Shown piece by piece: positions 35,601-47,890 of a DNA stretch of 64,000 bases. The translations under genes were made by a program, and so were the position numbers. Within the stretch, counting starts at the first letter, position 1, and the number at the start of each line of letters is the position of its first letter. The DNA comes from Pseudeuparius sepicola. Lineage: Eukaryota > Arthropoda > Insecta > Coleoptera > Anthribidae. The stretch spans positions 26,102,096 through 26,166,095 of the forward strand of contig OY987308.1 of the NCBI GenBank assembly GCA_963920635.1, written 5' to 3'. A model generated the notes under the pieces. That model did not search any database and had not been told where the DNA came from. It saw only the letters and a program-made list of their open reading frames with translations.

Positions 35601-38600
35601 ATGCATGAGAAACTTGCTGGCCAGCTTTACGAGACATCGTCATATTATACATGCTGGTTACACTTTTCAAGGAAGCGGGTCGTGGTCTCTGCAGGTAACG
35701 TTTTTTTTGTCCATATATACAACACAATAGTGGCATTAGTCATATAATTTTGCGTCGCATACAAATTAATGTTATTTTTAGGACGGCACGTTCTCCGCTG
35801 CCGATTTTTCGGAAGCATTTCAAGAAATAGAAGTTCAGAGGGTGATTAGGGCGTACGAAAACAGCATTTCAATTGATATACATTGTAGTACCGAGGGGGA
35901 TTGGGGTAGATTGCCGAAAGAAACATTTACAAAAGCCTGCAAGGTATAGATGTTCATAAAACAAAAAAATGTTGTTTAAAAAATGTTCTTTCAGGTCCGT
36001 GTTAACCCTACTGACGTCCTAACTACAGGGTCTCCATCCATAACTAATTTTATCAATTATATAACTCCGTTTTTGGTCTCTACGTCTTTGGAGAACATTT
36101 TAGAGAGTTCCGACGTTGTCGGTAACATTAGGTTTTCTAGGCCAACGCTATACGTATTTCCAGGTAAAACGACATTTTGTAACCTCTATAAAAGTGTCTT
36201 ATAACCATTATCTTTCAGGAGGACAGGGTGACGCAGCTCTTTTCGGCATCAATGGCTTCAATATGCTCTTAGATGGCGGCTACTCGCGTAAAGCTTGCTT
36301 TTGGGACTTTGTCCGTCACCTAGATAGACTGGACGCAGTCCTAATGACGCGACTTAACAACAGCAACGTAGGCGGAATAAGTTCCGTGTTAAAGAGGAAG
36401 AAACAGGACGCGGTATATCCGCAGATAGGCCACTTCTTTTGTAACATACAAGAGAGGAAAGCCTTGCCGAGTCCCGACGGCGACAAGGACAAAGACCCTT
36501 TGCTAGTGAACTTGCTGGACGAAGGTCAGGAGATAATATCGAACTTGAAGCATTTGAACTTGACGCCGCAGGGCTGCTACAGAGACTCCGATCCAATAAA
36601 TCTGTACCACAAGGTCGGCCACGGCACTTTAGACATGTACGTTTTGAGTCCCGACAAGAACTCCAGGGAGGTCCGCGAGTTCTTGCAAAAGTGGAATCAG
36701 AGCGACGCCAAGCTTTTCGTGAACCCGCGAGGTCGCGACTTCGTGTTCCCACTGCAAAATGTGATATCCATATGTTGTCTGCTCGTTTGGCAACCCGCGA
36801 ACCCGAGCGATACGATCACGAGGATACTGTACCCGGGAAGTACCCCCCAGAAGAAGATTTTCGAGGGGTTGGATAAATTGAAAACGCTGGAGTTCGTGAA
36901 ACATCCAGTGTGCAGCGAGAGGTCGATCGCCCCGGTTAAAAAAAGCAAGGAGGCGGCTATATTGGAGAAAATACTGCCGAAGGAACGGGCGGTGGTGGCA
37001 GACAAAAAGGAAAAGATTATGGAGAATAAGGTAATTGAAAAAATAACGAACGGAGAAATGAACGGGGACGTAAAGGAAAAAGTGAAGAAATCCGACAGCA
37101 CGGAGAGCGAGAAAAGTGCCAAAACCAAGAAACCAGACGACCCGAACGGCTCTAAACCCAAACCAAAACCCCAGAAACACGGCGACAGCCAACAAAGAAA
37201 AAAACCGGCCGAGAAGAAGGCATCTCCGACAACTCCTAAAAAATCCGTAGATGACAGGAAACCTGCTAAACCTTCGCCTAGCGATACTCCAGCCAAGAGC
37301 GCCAAGGACGCCAACAACCGTCGCGTAATAGAAAATAAAAAATCGGCACCGCCTAGAAAAGAACCGAAAGCGACGCCTAGCGAACCCGCCAAACCCAAAA
37401 TAGAAAGAATGCCGATTTCGCGACGTCCAAAAGCCGCGAAAGGTCCGGTCAGTCCAATGAAGAAATCGAACGGCATCCAAAAACCCGATTCCATCTCTAG
37501 AAAAGGGAAATTAGAGAAAGAAGGCACTACGGATAGCAGCACTGTGAGCACACCGTCGGCGGACCAGGAGAGCGTACTTAAGAAAGACATATCAAAGCTC
37601 GACGCGGACGAAATCCAGGATTTGAAGGCCCAAGAGTTGGCCGACCTGAAGGAAGAACAAGAGGCCGTTAAAGAAATCGAGGCCGTGTTCAGGAAAGGCG
37701 AAGATGAGGTGCCCGTACCCGAGGCCGAGGCGCGGAAAGTCAAAGATATCTCGATAGACGAAAAACTAGACGCCGAAGAGTATCTGATAATCGAAAGGGA
37801 AGAAATCGAGCACGATTCCCTCGACGAGAGGGAGGCCAAGGAAGACGAGACTCAAAAACTGGCGCGCGACAGCGAGGAAAGCGAAAAGCGACGCAAGCCA
37901 AGCGCAGAAGACGAGAAGATTTTGGACAAGCGCGAAGAAATACAAGAAGAAGTCAAGCAAATCGTCCAGGAGGCAGAGGAAATAGTTAAGAGTAAGTCTG
38001 CCAGTCCGGAAGCTAAAGAACCGATGGCAACTTCTCCAGAAGAAAAGGAAAAAGACACCGCATCGATAGAAAAGAAAACGGCCGAAAAGGACGCAGAAGA
38101 AGAAATAAAAGAGGTCGTGGAATCTCAGCCGGACGAAAAGGTATCTGCCAATGTCGAATCCGGGGCTACAACAACGGCACCGACCCTCCCCGAAGACGAA
38201 CGAATTCCTTTGGACGAAATAAAAGAAGACAACGGGGCGCCGGTAGACGAAAAGCACGTAAAAGAAGAAACAAAAGAAAAGGATAACATTCCTGTCATAC
38301 AACTGCCCCCGAAGACTCTCGAAACGGCCAGCAAACTTCCCCCCGTAGTTGGAATAAGACTGGACAAGCAAACACACATAAGGGACATCGTGAAGACGCC
38401 GGACGAAGTGGCGGACCTACCGGTTCACGAAGAAGTTGATTTCGGCGACTACCAAGACGAAAAGAAGACCAACGAGGTGGAGAAGGCGAAAGAAGTGACG
38501 GAAGAAGCAAAGGTATCGACTGCAACCGAAAAGACTGAAGACAAGCCAAAACAGAAGGGAGAGGCGGCCCCTCAAAGTGATATTCTAGAAAAGGCTGACG

Positions 38601-41600
38601 TAGAGACTAAAGAAAAAATAGAGGGGAAGCCCGTCGAAGAGATGCTGCACAAGGAAGACTTAAAAGACGCGCTCGAAGAAGAAGAATGGGTGGTGGTTAC
38701 AAAAGAAGAAACCGGCAAGATCGAGAAAGACAGGAAGGAAGAAACAAAGGTGGAAGAAGCTCAAGAAGTTAAATGTGAAGCACAGGAGACGTTGGAAAAG
38801 CTTGAAAACTTTGAGGAAGCTCTAAAAGACAAGGTTGTTTCGGAGAAGATTGGAGCAGATGAAAAGGAAAAGGAATTAATAACGGAGAAACAGGGATTAG
38901 ATAAGCAAGTTGAAGAGAAAAAAATAGAACCTGATGATAAAATCGACAAACTAAATTTACAAAAAGAAGAAAAGAAATATGTTGAAGAAAAATCAGTACC
39001 AAGTGAAGAAATTAAAAAGGAAGACAACATAGAAGAAAAACAAGATGCTACTAAAGATGAAAAACCCATGGAAGAAGCAAAACCTGAAGAGAAGCTTACA
39101 GAACTCAAAATTGAAGCGAAAGTAAGTGTGAAGAATGAAGAAATTAAAAAAGAAGACAAGGAAGAAGAAAGAAAAGACGCTATTGATGATAAAATCGAAA
39201 AACAAGATGTACAAAAAGAAGAAAAGAAAGATGTTGAAGGAAAAACATTACCAAGTGAAGAAATTAAAAAAGAAAACCAGGTAGAGATAAAAGAAGACGT
39301 TACTAAAGATCAAAAACACACAGAAGATGCAAAACTTGAAGATAAGCCCCCAGAACTCAAAATTGAAATGAATGAAGGCATGGATAATCAACAACTGGCA
39401 GGAAAAACTCAAGAAGACAGCAAGAAAGAGGAAGTGAAGCCTTCTGGAGATGCTAAAGATCCCGTGGAAATAATTAAAGCTGGATCACTGGAAAAATTGG
39501 ACGAACCTGTAAATCTGCATCACGAACCCAGCTGCGAAGATATCCAAGAAGAAATCCAAAAGGAAGAAACAGAACAAATGTCAAGTATGAAAATAGAAAG
39601 AGAAGAAATGAGCAAAATAGGAGACAAACTTGACAAGCTGAAACAAACCGAATACGATAAGGAAGAAAAATCTATGTCTGAAGCAGTAGAACTACCAAAA
39701 GAAGACATCCCCATAACTTTGGACCAAGCCAGATCCCCCGAACACGCGGAGAAGGTTACGTTGCCAGATTCTTCGCCAGAAGAGGAAGACAAGCTTAAGG
39801 ACGCGCCGATCGAAAAAGCCGAATTAGGAAGAAAATCACCGCAAGAAAGGGAAGAGGATGTAAAGAAGATCGTAGCGAGCGTCGCCGAGGTCTTAAAATC
39901 AGAGGCGCCGTTGGAAGAATTCGAAGGAAAAATACCGTTTACCACAACTCCTTATGCGCCTACCTACACAACAGAACTTCGCGAAACTCACATAACAACT
40001 CAAGATTCTCCCGGGGTAGAGTCTAAACCGTTGAAGATAGACGACATTCCGTCTATTCCCGAAGAAGAAGCGAGCGCCCTCCAAGAAGAAGCACAAGCGG
40101 AAGACAAGCGAACAAGTTTAATGAAAGAATCGGAAGGATTGATGAAGGCCACTTCTAAAATAATTTCGGACATTAAGGGAGGCAAGTCTGAAGAAGACGC
40201 AGACCTTGAAGATACGGGTGTCGTGAAGAGGATGCTGGTGACAGCTTCGAGTGAGGATGGAGGCGAAGAAACCGAAATATGCCCGCCGGGCACCATAATC
40301 TTCCCGCGAAGCAGTGAAAGCAGCGGCAGATCTTCCCCTGAGCATTCTGCTAAGGTCTCTCAAAAATCCTCGATAGTAGACACGTTGTCTGACAGTCTGA
40401 CGACTATTAAGCAAGTGAAGGAATCTTCTGAAAAAGATTCAGGTATAGATGATACCGAAGATATTAAAGATAAAGAAAGTTCTCCTTCTGAGAAAGATAG
40501 TATAATAGAAATGAAGACAGGAGAAGATAAACAATTGTCTGGTAAATCTACACCTGACAAGGACGCTTCTATTAAAAGTTTAGCTAGTGGTAAATCCACG
40601 CCAGATATTTCTGATTTAGATGTTAAATCTAAAGAACCATCACCTCTGGAAGAAGTCAAACAACAAAAAGAAGAAAAAACGGAAGATAAATCTGTTTTAC
40701 ACAAAATAGAAGACAAGCTAATAGAAGAAGAACATATAATTGAAGACAAAATAGGAAAAGTCACTAATAACATTGAAGAAACATTGACTGAAAAAATGGG
40801 AGAACTCCGAGATATAAAAAAAGACATAGTAGCACGAATTTCAAGTGAAGAAGAAGAAATTATACATGATATCAAGGGTTTCAAAGAAACAACTTGGGAA
40901 AAAGCTACGGGAATATACGAAAGTGTCACTGCCGGCATTACCAAACTAGAAGACGGCATTTTGGAAGCTACAGGTTTCAAAGAACATAAAGACTTGGTTG
41001 TTTCTTCAGAAGATACAGCGAAGGTTGCTGACAAACCGGACGCGAAGAAAGAAGAGAAGGTTGCCACATCTGAAGATCTGACAGGAAAAGATTTGAAAGT
41101 GGACGAAAAAGAACGGAAACTGTCAACTGTAAGCTCCGGAAAATCAACTCCCGATGTAAAAGAAGAAGTCAAGCTTTCGGGCAAGTCAAGTCCAGACCTG
41201 AAAGAAGAAAATATGTTAGATGGAAGCCCGAAACAACTTTCGAGAAAGTCAACACCCGATGTTTTGTCAGGAAAAGTTACTCCAGAGGTAGATTCGAGGA
41301 AGACAAGCGTAGACGAGAAGATAGGTAAAGTTTCTTTGGAAAAATCAGCAAACATTATGACAGATTCGATCATAACAGCTACAGACATTACTAAAGATAT
41401 CTTTGATGATAGGAGAGATGTGAAAATAAAGGAGGCATATAGCAAAGCAACGCCGGAACTTAGTAAGAAAGAAAAAGAAGAATTATTGTTCGATGAAAAA
41501 ATATTAGCAAAGGAAGAAGTGATCTTGAATCACCTAGATGCTGTACAGCAAGCAGATGATAAAAAATACTTGGATTCATCTATAAAAGACATAAAAGATA

Positions 41601-44600
41601 TTGTAGAAGAGAAAAAAGACGATCTTACTTTTGAAAAATGTGGTATATCGACAGATGTGAATGATATAACTGAGGAAAAGGTTGATGAAAATAAGAAACG
41701 CGAAGAAAAGGCTGAAAAGTATGCAGAAGAAATATCGGAAAAAGAAAGTAGTGACCAAGAAAAAGTACCGAAAGAACTAAAAGAAACTGCAGCAGATATA
41801 ACAAAGTCTAAAGAAGATTTAGAAAAATTATCAGATGATATAAAAGTGGATAAAGAAACAATCGAGAAAGATGAAAAACAGATAGAGGAAAAGGCAAAAG
41901 ACATAATAGAGGCAGCGACTGATTTAGATAAGTTGTCCAAAGAAATACCTTTCGAAACTTGTGATAAAATAGATAAAGAAACAATTAAAAAGGAGGGGAA
42001 AAAAGTAGAGGAGAATATCAAAGAAACGCCCTCTGAAAAATTCGATAAAGATGATGTAAAGGTCGATAAAGAAACGATTGAGAAAGACGAGAAACAAATA
42101 TATGATAAGGTGAAAGACATTCAAGAAACAGCAGTAGACTTGAACAAGTTATCTAAAGAAGTACCATTTGAAAAGTGTGATAAGATAGATGACGTAAAAA
42201 CTGTTAAAAAGGAAGAGAAAGAAACAGAACGAAAAGACCCTAAAGAGACTGCCGATGAATCAGCAAAAGAAACAACAGGTGATATAATAGCTGATAAAGA
42301 AACAATGAAGAAAGACGAAAAGCAAATTGGTAACGAGGTAAAAGAGGCAAAAGAAACAACTTCTGATTTAGATATATTGTCTAAAGAAGTATCATTTGAA
42401 AAGTGTGATAAAATGGATGAGGTAGAAATAGATAAAGAAACATTACAGAAAGATGAAAAGCAAATTGATGAAGAAGTAAAGCAAATAAAAGATACAGCTT
42501 CTGATTTAGACAAATTAGGTAAAGAAGTAACATTTGAAAAGTGTGATACTGTTGACGAAGTAAAAATAAATAAGGAAATATTACATAAAGACAAAGAAGT
42601 AAAAGACATAATGGAAACAACAGGTGACCTAGATAAGTTATCTAAACAAGTACCATTTGAAAAATGTGATAGAATAGATGAAGTAAAAATAGATAGAGAA
42701 ACAATTAAAAAAGACGAAAAAGAAATAGATGAAAAGGCCAAAGACATTAACGAAACTGCGAAAGACTTGGACAAATTGACGAAGGAAATACCATTTGAAA
42801 AATGTGATAAAATGGATGAAGTAAAAATAGATAACGAAAGAATTAAAAAAGATGAAAAAGAAATAGATGAAAAAGTCAAAGATGTTAAAGAAACTGCAGA
42901 AGACTTACATAAATTGGCCAAGGACATACCATTTGAAAAATGTGATAAAATAGATGAAGTGAAAATAGATAAAGACACAATTAAAAAAGATGAAAAGGAA
43001 ATAGATGAAAAGGTCAAAGATGTTAAAGAAACTGCAGAAGATTTAGACAAATTGACCAAAGAAGTACCATTTGAAAAATGTGATAAAATAGATGAAGTAA
43101 AAATAGATAGAGAAACAATTAAAAAAGATGAAAAAGAAATAGATGAAAAAGTCAAAGATGTTAAAGAAACTGCAGAAGACTTACACAAATTGGCCAAGGA
43201 CATACCATTTGAAAAATGTGATAAAATAGATGAAGTAAAAATAGATAAAGACACAATTAAAAAAGATGAAAAAGAAATAGATGAAAAGGTCAAAGATGTT
43301 AAAGAAACTGCAGAAGACTTAGACAAATTGACCAAAGAAATTCCATTTGAAAAATGCTTGAAAGATGATGTGAAAACAGAGAAACAGAAGGAAAGTCCTA
43401 AAAGAGAAGCAAAAGACATAGTCGTTAAAGAGTCCGTAGAAGTCCTAACTAAATCAGTAAAAGAAACGCCACTTGGAGAATCTGACAAAACAGAAGAACT
43501 TAAGGTTGATAAAGAAACAATGAAGAAAGATGAAAAGCAAATTCATGAAGAGGTAAAAGAAACAGCTACCGATTTAGCTAAGCTATCTCAAGGAAAGTGT
43601 GATAAGATAGAAGAGGTTGAAATAGACAAAGAAACAATTAAAAAAGATGAAAAGGAAATAGATGAAAAAGTCAAAGATGTCAAAACAACTGTAGAAGATT
43701 TAGAAAAGTTGGTAAAAGAAACCCCATTTGAAAAATGTGAAAAAACAGATGAGCTAAAACTCGACAAAGATGAGAATAAAATATCTGCAGAAGTGAAAGA
43801 TATAAAAGAAACAACTACGGATTTAGACGGGTTATCTAGAGATGGGCAGTTTAATAAACTAGATGAAAAAAAAGTCGATAAAGAAACAATAAAGAAAGAT
43901 GAAAAACAAATTTACGAAGAGGTAAAAGAAAAGTGTGATAGAGCAGAAGACTTTGAAATAGACAAAGAGGCTGTCAAAAGGGAAGAAAAAGAGGTGGATG
44001 AAAAAGTTAAAGATGTCAAAGAAACTGCGGAGGATTTAGAAAAGCTGCTAAAAGAAACACCATTTGAAAAATGTGAAAAAACAGACGAGGAGACAGTTGA
44101 TAAAGAATCAATAAAGAAAGATGAGAAACAAATTGATGACAAGGTGAAAGATGTGGAGGAAACAGCCGCGGACTTGGATGAGTTGTCTAAAGAAGTACCA
44201 TTTGAAAAATGTGATAAAAAAGATGAAATTAAAGTTGATAAAGAAACTAAGAAAGACGAAAAAGAACCACATGAGGAAGTAAAATCTTCTGCTGATTTAG
44301 ACAAAGTTACAAAGGAAGCAACATTAGAAAAATGTATTGACGAGAAGGTAAAAGACACAAAAGAAACAACACAAAAAGAGGAGAAACAACTCGACCAAGA
44401 AACTAAAGAAAGTGTAGATGTGTTAAAATCAACACCTCCGGAAAAAAGTGACGAAATGAAAGACTTTAAAGTCGACAAAAAGGATTTAAAAAGAGATGAA
44501 AAACAAATAGATGCTGAGGTAAAAGAGACAAAAGAAACTTCGGACAATCTGGAAGAGCTTACAAGATGTGTTTCGTTTGGAAAGATGGGCGAACCATTTC

Positions 44601-46374
44601 CAAAAGACGAAAAAGAAGAATATGACGACTTTAAGGTAGAAAAACGTACCATTAAAAAAGACGAAAGGCAAATAGATGACGAATTAAGTGAAATGAAAGA
44701 AACTGTTGACCATTTGAACAAAATGACCAAATCAGTTTCGTTCGATAAATGCGAAAAAATATCAGAATCTAAATCCGAAAAAGAATCCATGGAGAAACAG
44801 GAGAAAACGAACATATCTAAAGACGACAAAGACTTGAAACATGCTCTTAAAGATACTGAAAACGTAGCTGATTCTGTGGTATTGGAACATGCTTTGAAGT
44901 TCGATGACGAATCATCCGACATGTCCAAGTCTGTTTTTCACGAAAGAAACGAACCAAAAGACTTGAAAGAAGCGCTAAGAGAAGCTGCAGACGTAGCCGA
45001 CTCTATAGTGTTGCCAAACGCCGCCAAAATTGAATCGGTAACTTCTCCAACCAGAATAATAGACACTTCCTCCATCAAAGCGGAATTCAAGGAGCTGTCT
45101 CAAGAGGTAGATAAATCGACAACTTCTACTGTTGTAGAACAAATTGTGGATAAGCTAGCAGCAGATGTAGACACTACGTCGGTAGAAGCAGCACTAAAAC
45201 TAACTCCACCCAAGACGCAAGCCAAGAAACTCTCGATTTCTGAAGTGGAAGTTTCTTTAGACGAACCTAAAGATACTCCGGGTACTTCTTCTACAGCCGA
45301 ACAATACCTTGGTGGTACCAAAACACCACCAACAGCACCAGTAAGTCCCGTAGTAAAGGAAGAACCCAAGAGATGTCCCGAAGACAAACAAGACTCATAC
45401 GAAAAGACTGAAAGCGACGAAGAAGATTTAAGTATAAAATCGCAAGCTGGACATGGATTCGTCGATGAAAAACAAGACCCCATGGCTATGTCCTTCTATG
45501 GGAGTCTACCAGAAGAGGACGAGAGCTTCTCCGCAACCGAAAACAAAAAGAAAGATCCCATAGAATCTTGGGGGAAGCCCCTTGGTTTGCCCGCTCCGAC
45601 ATACTTGTACGAGATCACAAAAGCAAGGTAATATTTATTAGATTTAAAGATGGTAATCATTCGTTTCAAATATCATTTCAGATACTCTGCAACGAGCACG
45701 CTGGCAGACCAAAAACAACGAGAAGAAGACTTGATGATGGCAAGTTTCTATGGCGAACTCCCAAGCAATGATAACATAGCTTCATGGGGTAAACCCTTGA
45801 AACTTCCAAGTCCGGCACCCTTGAATAACGAGAAGGGGACTCCGAAGAAAGAACGAAAGCTACCGGCGAATGTTACTGCTAAGAATAAGTTGAACGACGA
45901 TAGAAAGAGAGCCGACTCTCCTAAATACAAGGGGAAGAAAGTCAACCCTGTTTATGTGGATTTGACTTATGTGCCGCATCATGGCAATGCCTACTATACA
46001 TATGCAGACTTCTTCAAAAGGGTGAGGGCCAGGTACTATGTGTTTTCCGGATTGGAACCTAGCAGGCAGGTCTACGACGCTCTCTTGGAGGCCAAACAAA
46101 CTTGGGAAGACAAAGAGTTGGGTAAGTTCAAGGATAACTTTGAGGTTTTGGGTAACTTACGTCACACCGATTTTTGAAAATCGGTTTATATATTTTCCTT
46201 GCAGAAGTTACGATTATTCCCACCTACGACACGGACATCTTGGGCTACTGGGTGGCAGAGAACGAGGAGCTCCTCGCCAAATGCAAGATCGATCTGTCGC
46301 CTTCGGCCAGCAGGTGTACGATCAACCTGCAGGACCACGAGACCTCGTGTTCTGCGTACCGTTTAGAATTTTAA
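20680..46374 (+). CDS. futsch: Futsch / MAP1-type microtubule-associated protein
   Basis: Exons: 20680-20812, 33918-34016, 35522-35694, 35782-35943, 35995-36163, 36219-45627, 45682-46121, 46205-46374; 3,584 aa, every phase closing. The start TGCYLLIVAGEP and the exon-2 LLSWDLNDCLVDLERELAII follow MAP1B (FYLLVVVGE, GIRSWD). A metallo-beta-lactamase-like MAP1 head follows (GGQGDAALFGINGFNMLLDG; RHLDRLDAVLMTRL; LVWQPANPSDTITRILYPG) to about residue 480. The long middle is acidic/Lys-rich and disordered, with KEKE tracts, SGKSTPD motifs and about 17 copies of a 46-residue repeat (residues about 2,100-3,110). The C-terminal light-chain domain (PVYVDLTYVPHHGN, FFKRVRARYYVFSG, VTIIPTYDTDI) ends YRLEF, as MAP1B ends CKIEF. 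It organises axonal and synaptic microtubules. The first intron is 13 kb and repeat-rich. AATAAA at 47540. Confidence 0.94.
20930..23500. repeat. Satellite array B: ~297-bp dimeric unit (two ~148-bp halves)
   Basis: The phrase ccatagaatttatggggtaa recurs near 21425, 21722, 22020 and 22315 (295-298-bp steps), alternating with a related half-unit containing ctctatagaatttatacgg. Middle units are nearly identical; the edges (20930-21420 and 22500-23500) are more diverged, as expected for an array homogenised from its centre. It lies about 120 bp inside futsch intron 1. Confidence 0.88.
23501..28849. other. futsch intron 1, unique-looking sequence
   Basis: No exon, RNA gene or well-defined transposon is recognised. 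The few open frames (for example 25356-25682 and 27507-27803) lack domains, codon bias or splice context. A taccgggtgttcc motif at 26557 resembles an end of a small DNA transposon, but I found no partner end. Confidence 0.4.
28850..29862 (+). repeat. Left arm of a ~1-kb inverted duplication
   Basis: This arm is the diverged reverse complement of 32205-33066. Matching landmarks include cctacaaaggcgactctaaa (29703) against its complement near 32350-32370, agattaaatctttatggg, gaaactctttcaattatac and gtggaaaatttactttctc. The two lie head to head around a 2.3-kb centre. Neither arm has a convincing gene. Confidence 0.8.
29895..30003 (+). repeat. Short tandem repeat, ~21-bp unit, five copies
   Basis: Copies of ttattggaaaaagttaaatac with single-base variants, just inside the inner edge of the left inverted arm. 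The frames it opens on both strands are by-products of the repeat. Confidence 0.85.
31290..31326. repeat. Perfect 16-bp hairpin
   Basis: Arms aaatcgtacaataatg (31290-31305) and its exact complement (31311-31326) surround the 5-base loop tagcc. It lies inside a mosaic where tcttgaaatcggcattaaa is repeated directly (about 31150 and 31240) and inverted (about 31700). Confidence 0.8.
31721..31841. mobile_element. Foldback element (~120 bp)
   Basis: The two halves are inverted repeats of about 45 bp: atgtacctcggcctgaagtt at the left end pairs with the end near 31841 (ccttggtacata), and tttttatgactcatgtgg pairs with ccacatgagtcataaaaa. The centre contains gcctcggccagaggc. Its size and structure suggest a small MITE; no clear target duplication was identified. 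Confidence 0.6.
32205..33066 (-). repeat. Right arm of the ~1-kb inverted duplication
   Basis: Partner of 28850-29862, in reverse orientation. Indels are frequent, so the arms are old. Together with the spacer it occupies 28.85-33.07 kb of futsch intron 1. Confidence 0.8.
34355..35180. mobile_element. Non-autonomous DNA transposon with long inverted ends, TA-flanked
   Basis: It begins TACAGGGTGATTC and ends GAATCACCCTGTA, so the 13-bp ends are exact inverted copies, with TA at both boundaries as in Tc1/mariner insertions. Inverted similarity continues for about 170 bp inward (for example acaggtgataaaag against ctatcacctgtta). A second inverted pair sits at the centre (34825-34920 with 34950-35030). 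There is no transposase frame. It is inserted in futsch intron 2. Confidence 0.82.
41930..44800 (+). repeat. Coding tandem repeat of futsch: ~46-residue FEKCDK unit
   Basis: About 17 units share the core PFEKCDKIDEVKIDKETIKK, then DEKEIDEKVKDVKETAEDL and D/HKLTKE. The unit is about 138 bp. The neighbouring pair of units ending LHKLAKD and LDKLTKE (about 42.8-43.06 kb) is repeated almost unchanged at about 43.06-43.35 kb, a recent in-frame duplication of about 276 bp. A single Cys recurs once per unit in an otherwise Cys-poor, charged region. Outer units are degenerate, with Cys lost near 44580 (SFGKMGE). Confidence 0.92.
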
Positions 46375-47890
46375 ACTTGAAAAATGAAAATCCCCATCAT
46401 AGAAGTTAGTCAGCAAGCGACGTACGTCCACAATAGGCCGACAACAATTTTTCCATGGTATCTTCCTGTAATTTCCGACCTCGTAACGGGGTAATTCAAT
46501 TTAATAGGTTCGTGTAACGAAAAGAAACTATTAGAATAGAAAAAAAAAATGTTAGTCGAGATTGACGACAAGCTCTTGGCTAGCCCGGAAATGATTAAAT
46601 AATGTGAGCCTACGGGTTAATTTTTAGACAATCCTTTTGGTAGGGAATTAATTTTTTTACTAGCTTCCAATTTGCCAAGAAAAAAAAACCAAACGGAATA
46701 GTAGTGGCCCCCTCATTTTTATGCTTGCATTATTTGATTATTTCTGAAAGCTTTATGTGTTTTAAAAAATATTTAAAAATTATGTGATACGTTCTATAAT
46801 CTCTAGGTTGTCGTTAGCAATGTTTAAATAGAATGGAAGCTTTGAAGAAACGGAAAGGCCAATGATTTTTTATGTTACTGTCTAAGAGCTTTTAAAGTAT
46901 TTATAGCAAGCCAAATATTCTCTAGCTTAAGTGCAATAATATTTACCCTTACATTTTACTTATTTATTTAATTTATTTTACACACAGCCCCCTTTTTGTG
47001 AATTTTTAAAGGGCCTATATAAAGGTATATTGAGTGATCTGGATCATTACTTAAATTTCCTCTAGTGTTTAGTATTTTTAGTGGCTCCGTTTTCTTCTTG
47101 AGTCCAGTTTGAGTACTTATACTTACCTATGATTTCGCATTTGTAGGGGCCATGAATTCTGCCTAAACTGTACTCAAGAAAAAACAGGACTTGATATCGA
47201 GCTTGAACAAATAGTTACTGTTAACTATATATGTAAGATTGGTGCTAAAAGGTTAAGCCTTGCATTGGGATATTTAGGAAAAATGCGAAGGGGCTCCGAA
47301 GCATTTTCAGGGCCCTTTGAGAGATACGAATTTTGCAAATGGTTCGAAAGTTTAGTCCGAACTTTGGCCAACTCGAACGGTAATGTAAAAATCTCCATTC
47401 ATCGTCATATTGTATATTTCTTGTAAGCACGCGTAGGTTTAAAACAAATACGACTACACCGATTTACTTTTTTGATTTATTGAAACGCACATTTTATCAT
47501 TTTGAGACTGTTCGAGTCGGCCATATCGTTTCGGAAACAAATAAAGCGACAATGAAATAAGTTTATTTACGTTGTGAATTATTATTGGGTATAAAGAATT
47601 TTACGTGCAATGTTCCAATCCGAAAACTCTTTGAATTTATTCTATATATTTAAATTTAAAGGAAAAAATATAGCTTCTAGTCAAAGAGAAAAATCTGATC
47701 CTTAGCTTAAAGTGTTAAAAAAACGTTAATGATATATTCAAATTAAACGCATTTAAGTGTATGGGATATGTACGAGAAAAATAAATTTTAAAAACAAAAA
47801 TCGTCCGTTTTTTCTCCATTCCTTTGTTAATAAATGGGCAGGTACATAATTTGCTATTTAGATACTTCAAAATCGAATCGAACCTATAAG
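46375..47890 (+). other. futsch 3' UTR and downstream spacer
   Basis: AT-rich, without a supported gene. The most likely 3' end follows AATAAA at 47540-47545; a further ataaa-rich site lies near 47778. Confidence 0.5.

Noticed and set aside
36629..44928. Several long minus-strand frames (up to about 455 residues) within futsch exon 6
   Set aside because: They are complements of Lys/Glu-rich repeats, giving Ser/Phe/Leu-rich low-complexity translations that track the sense repeat period.
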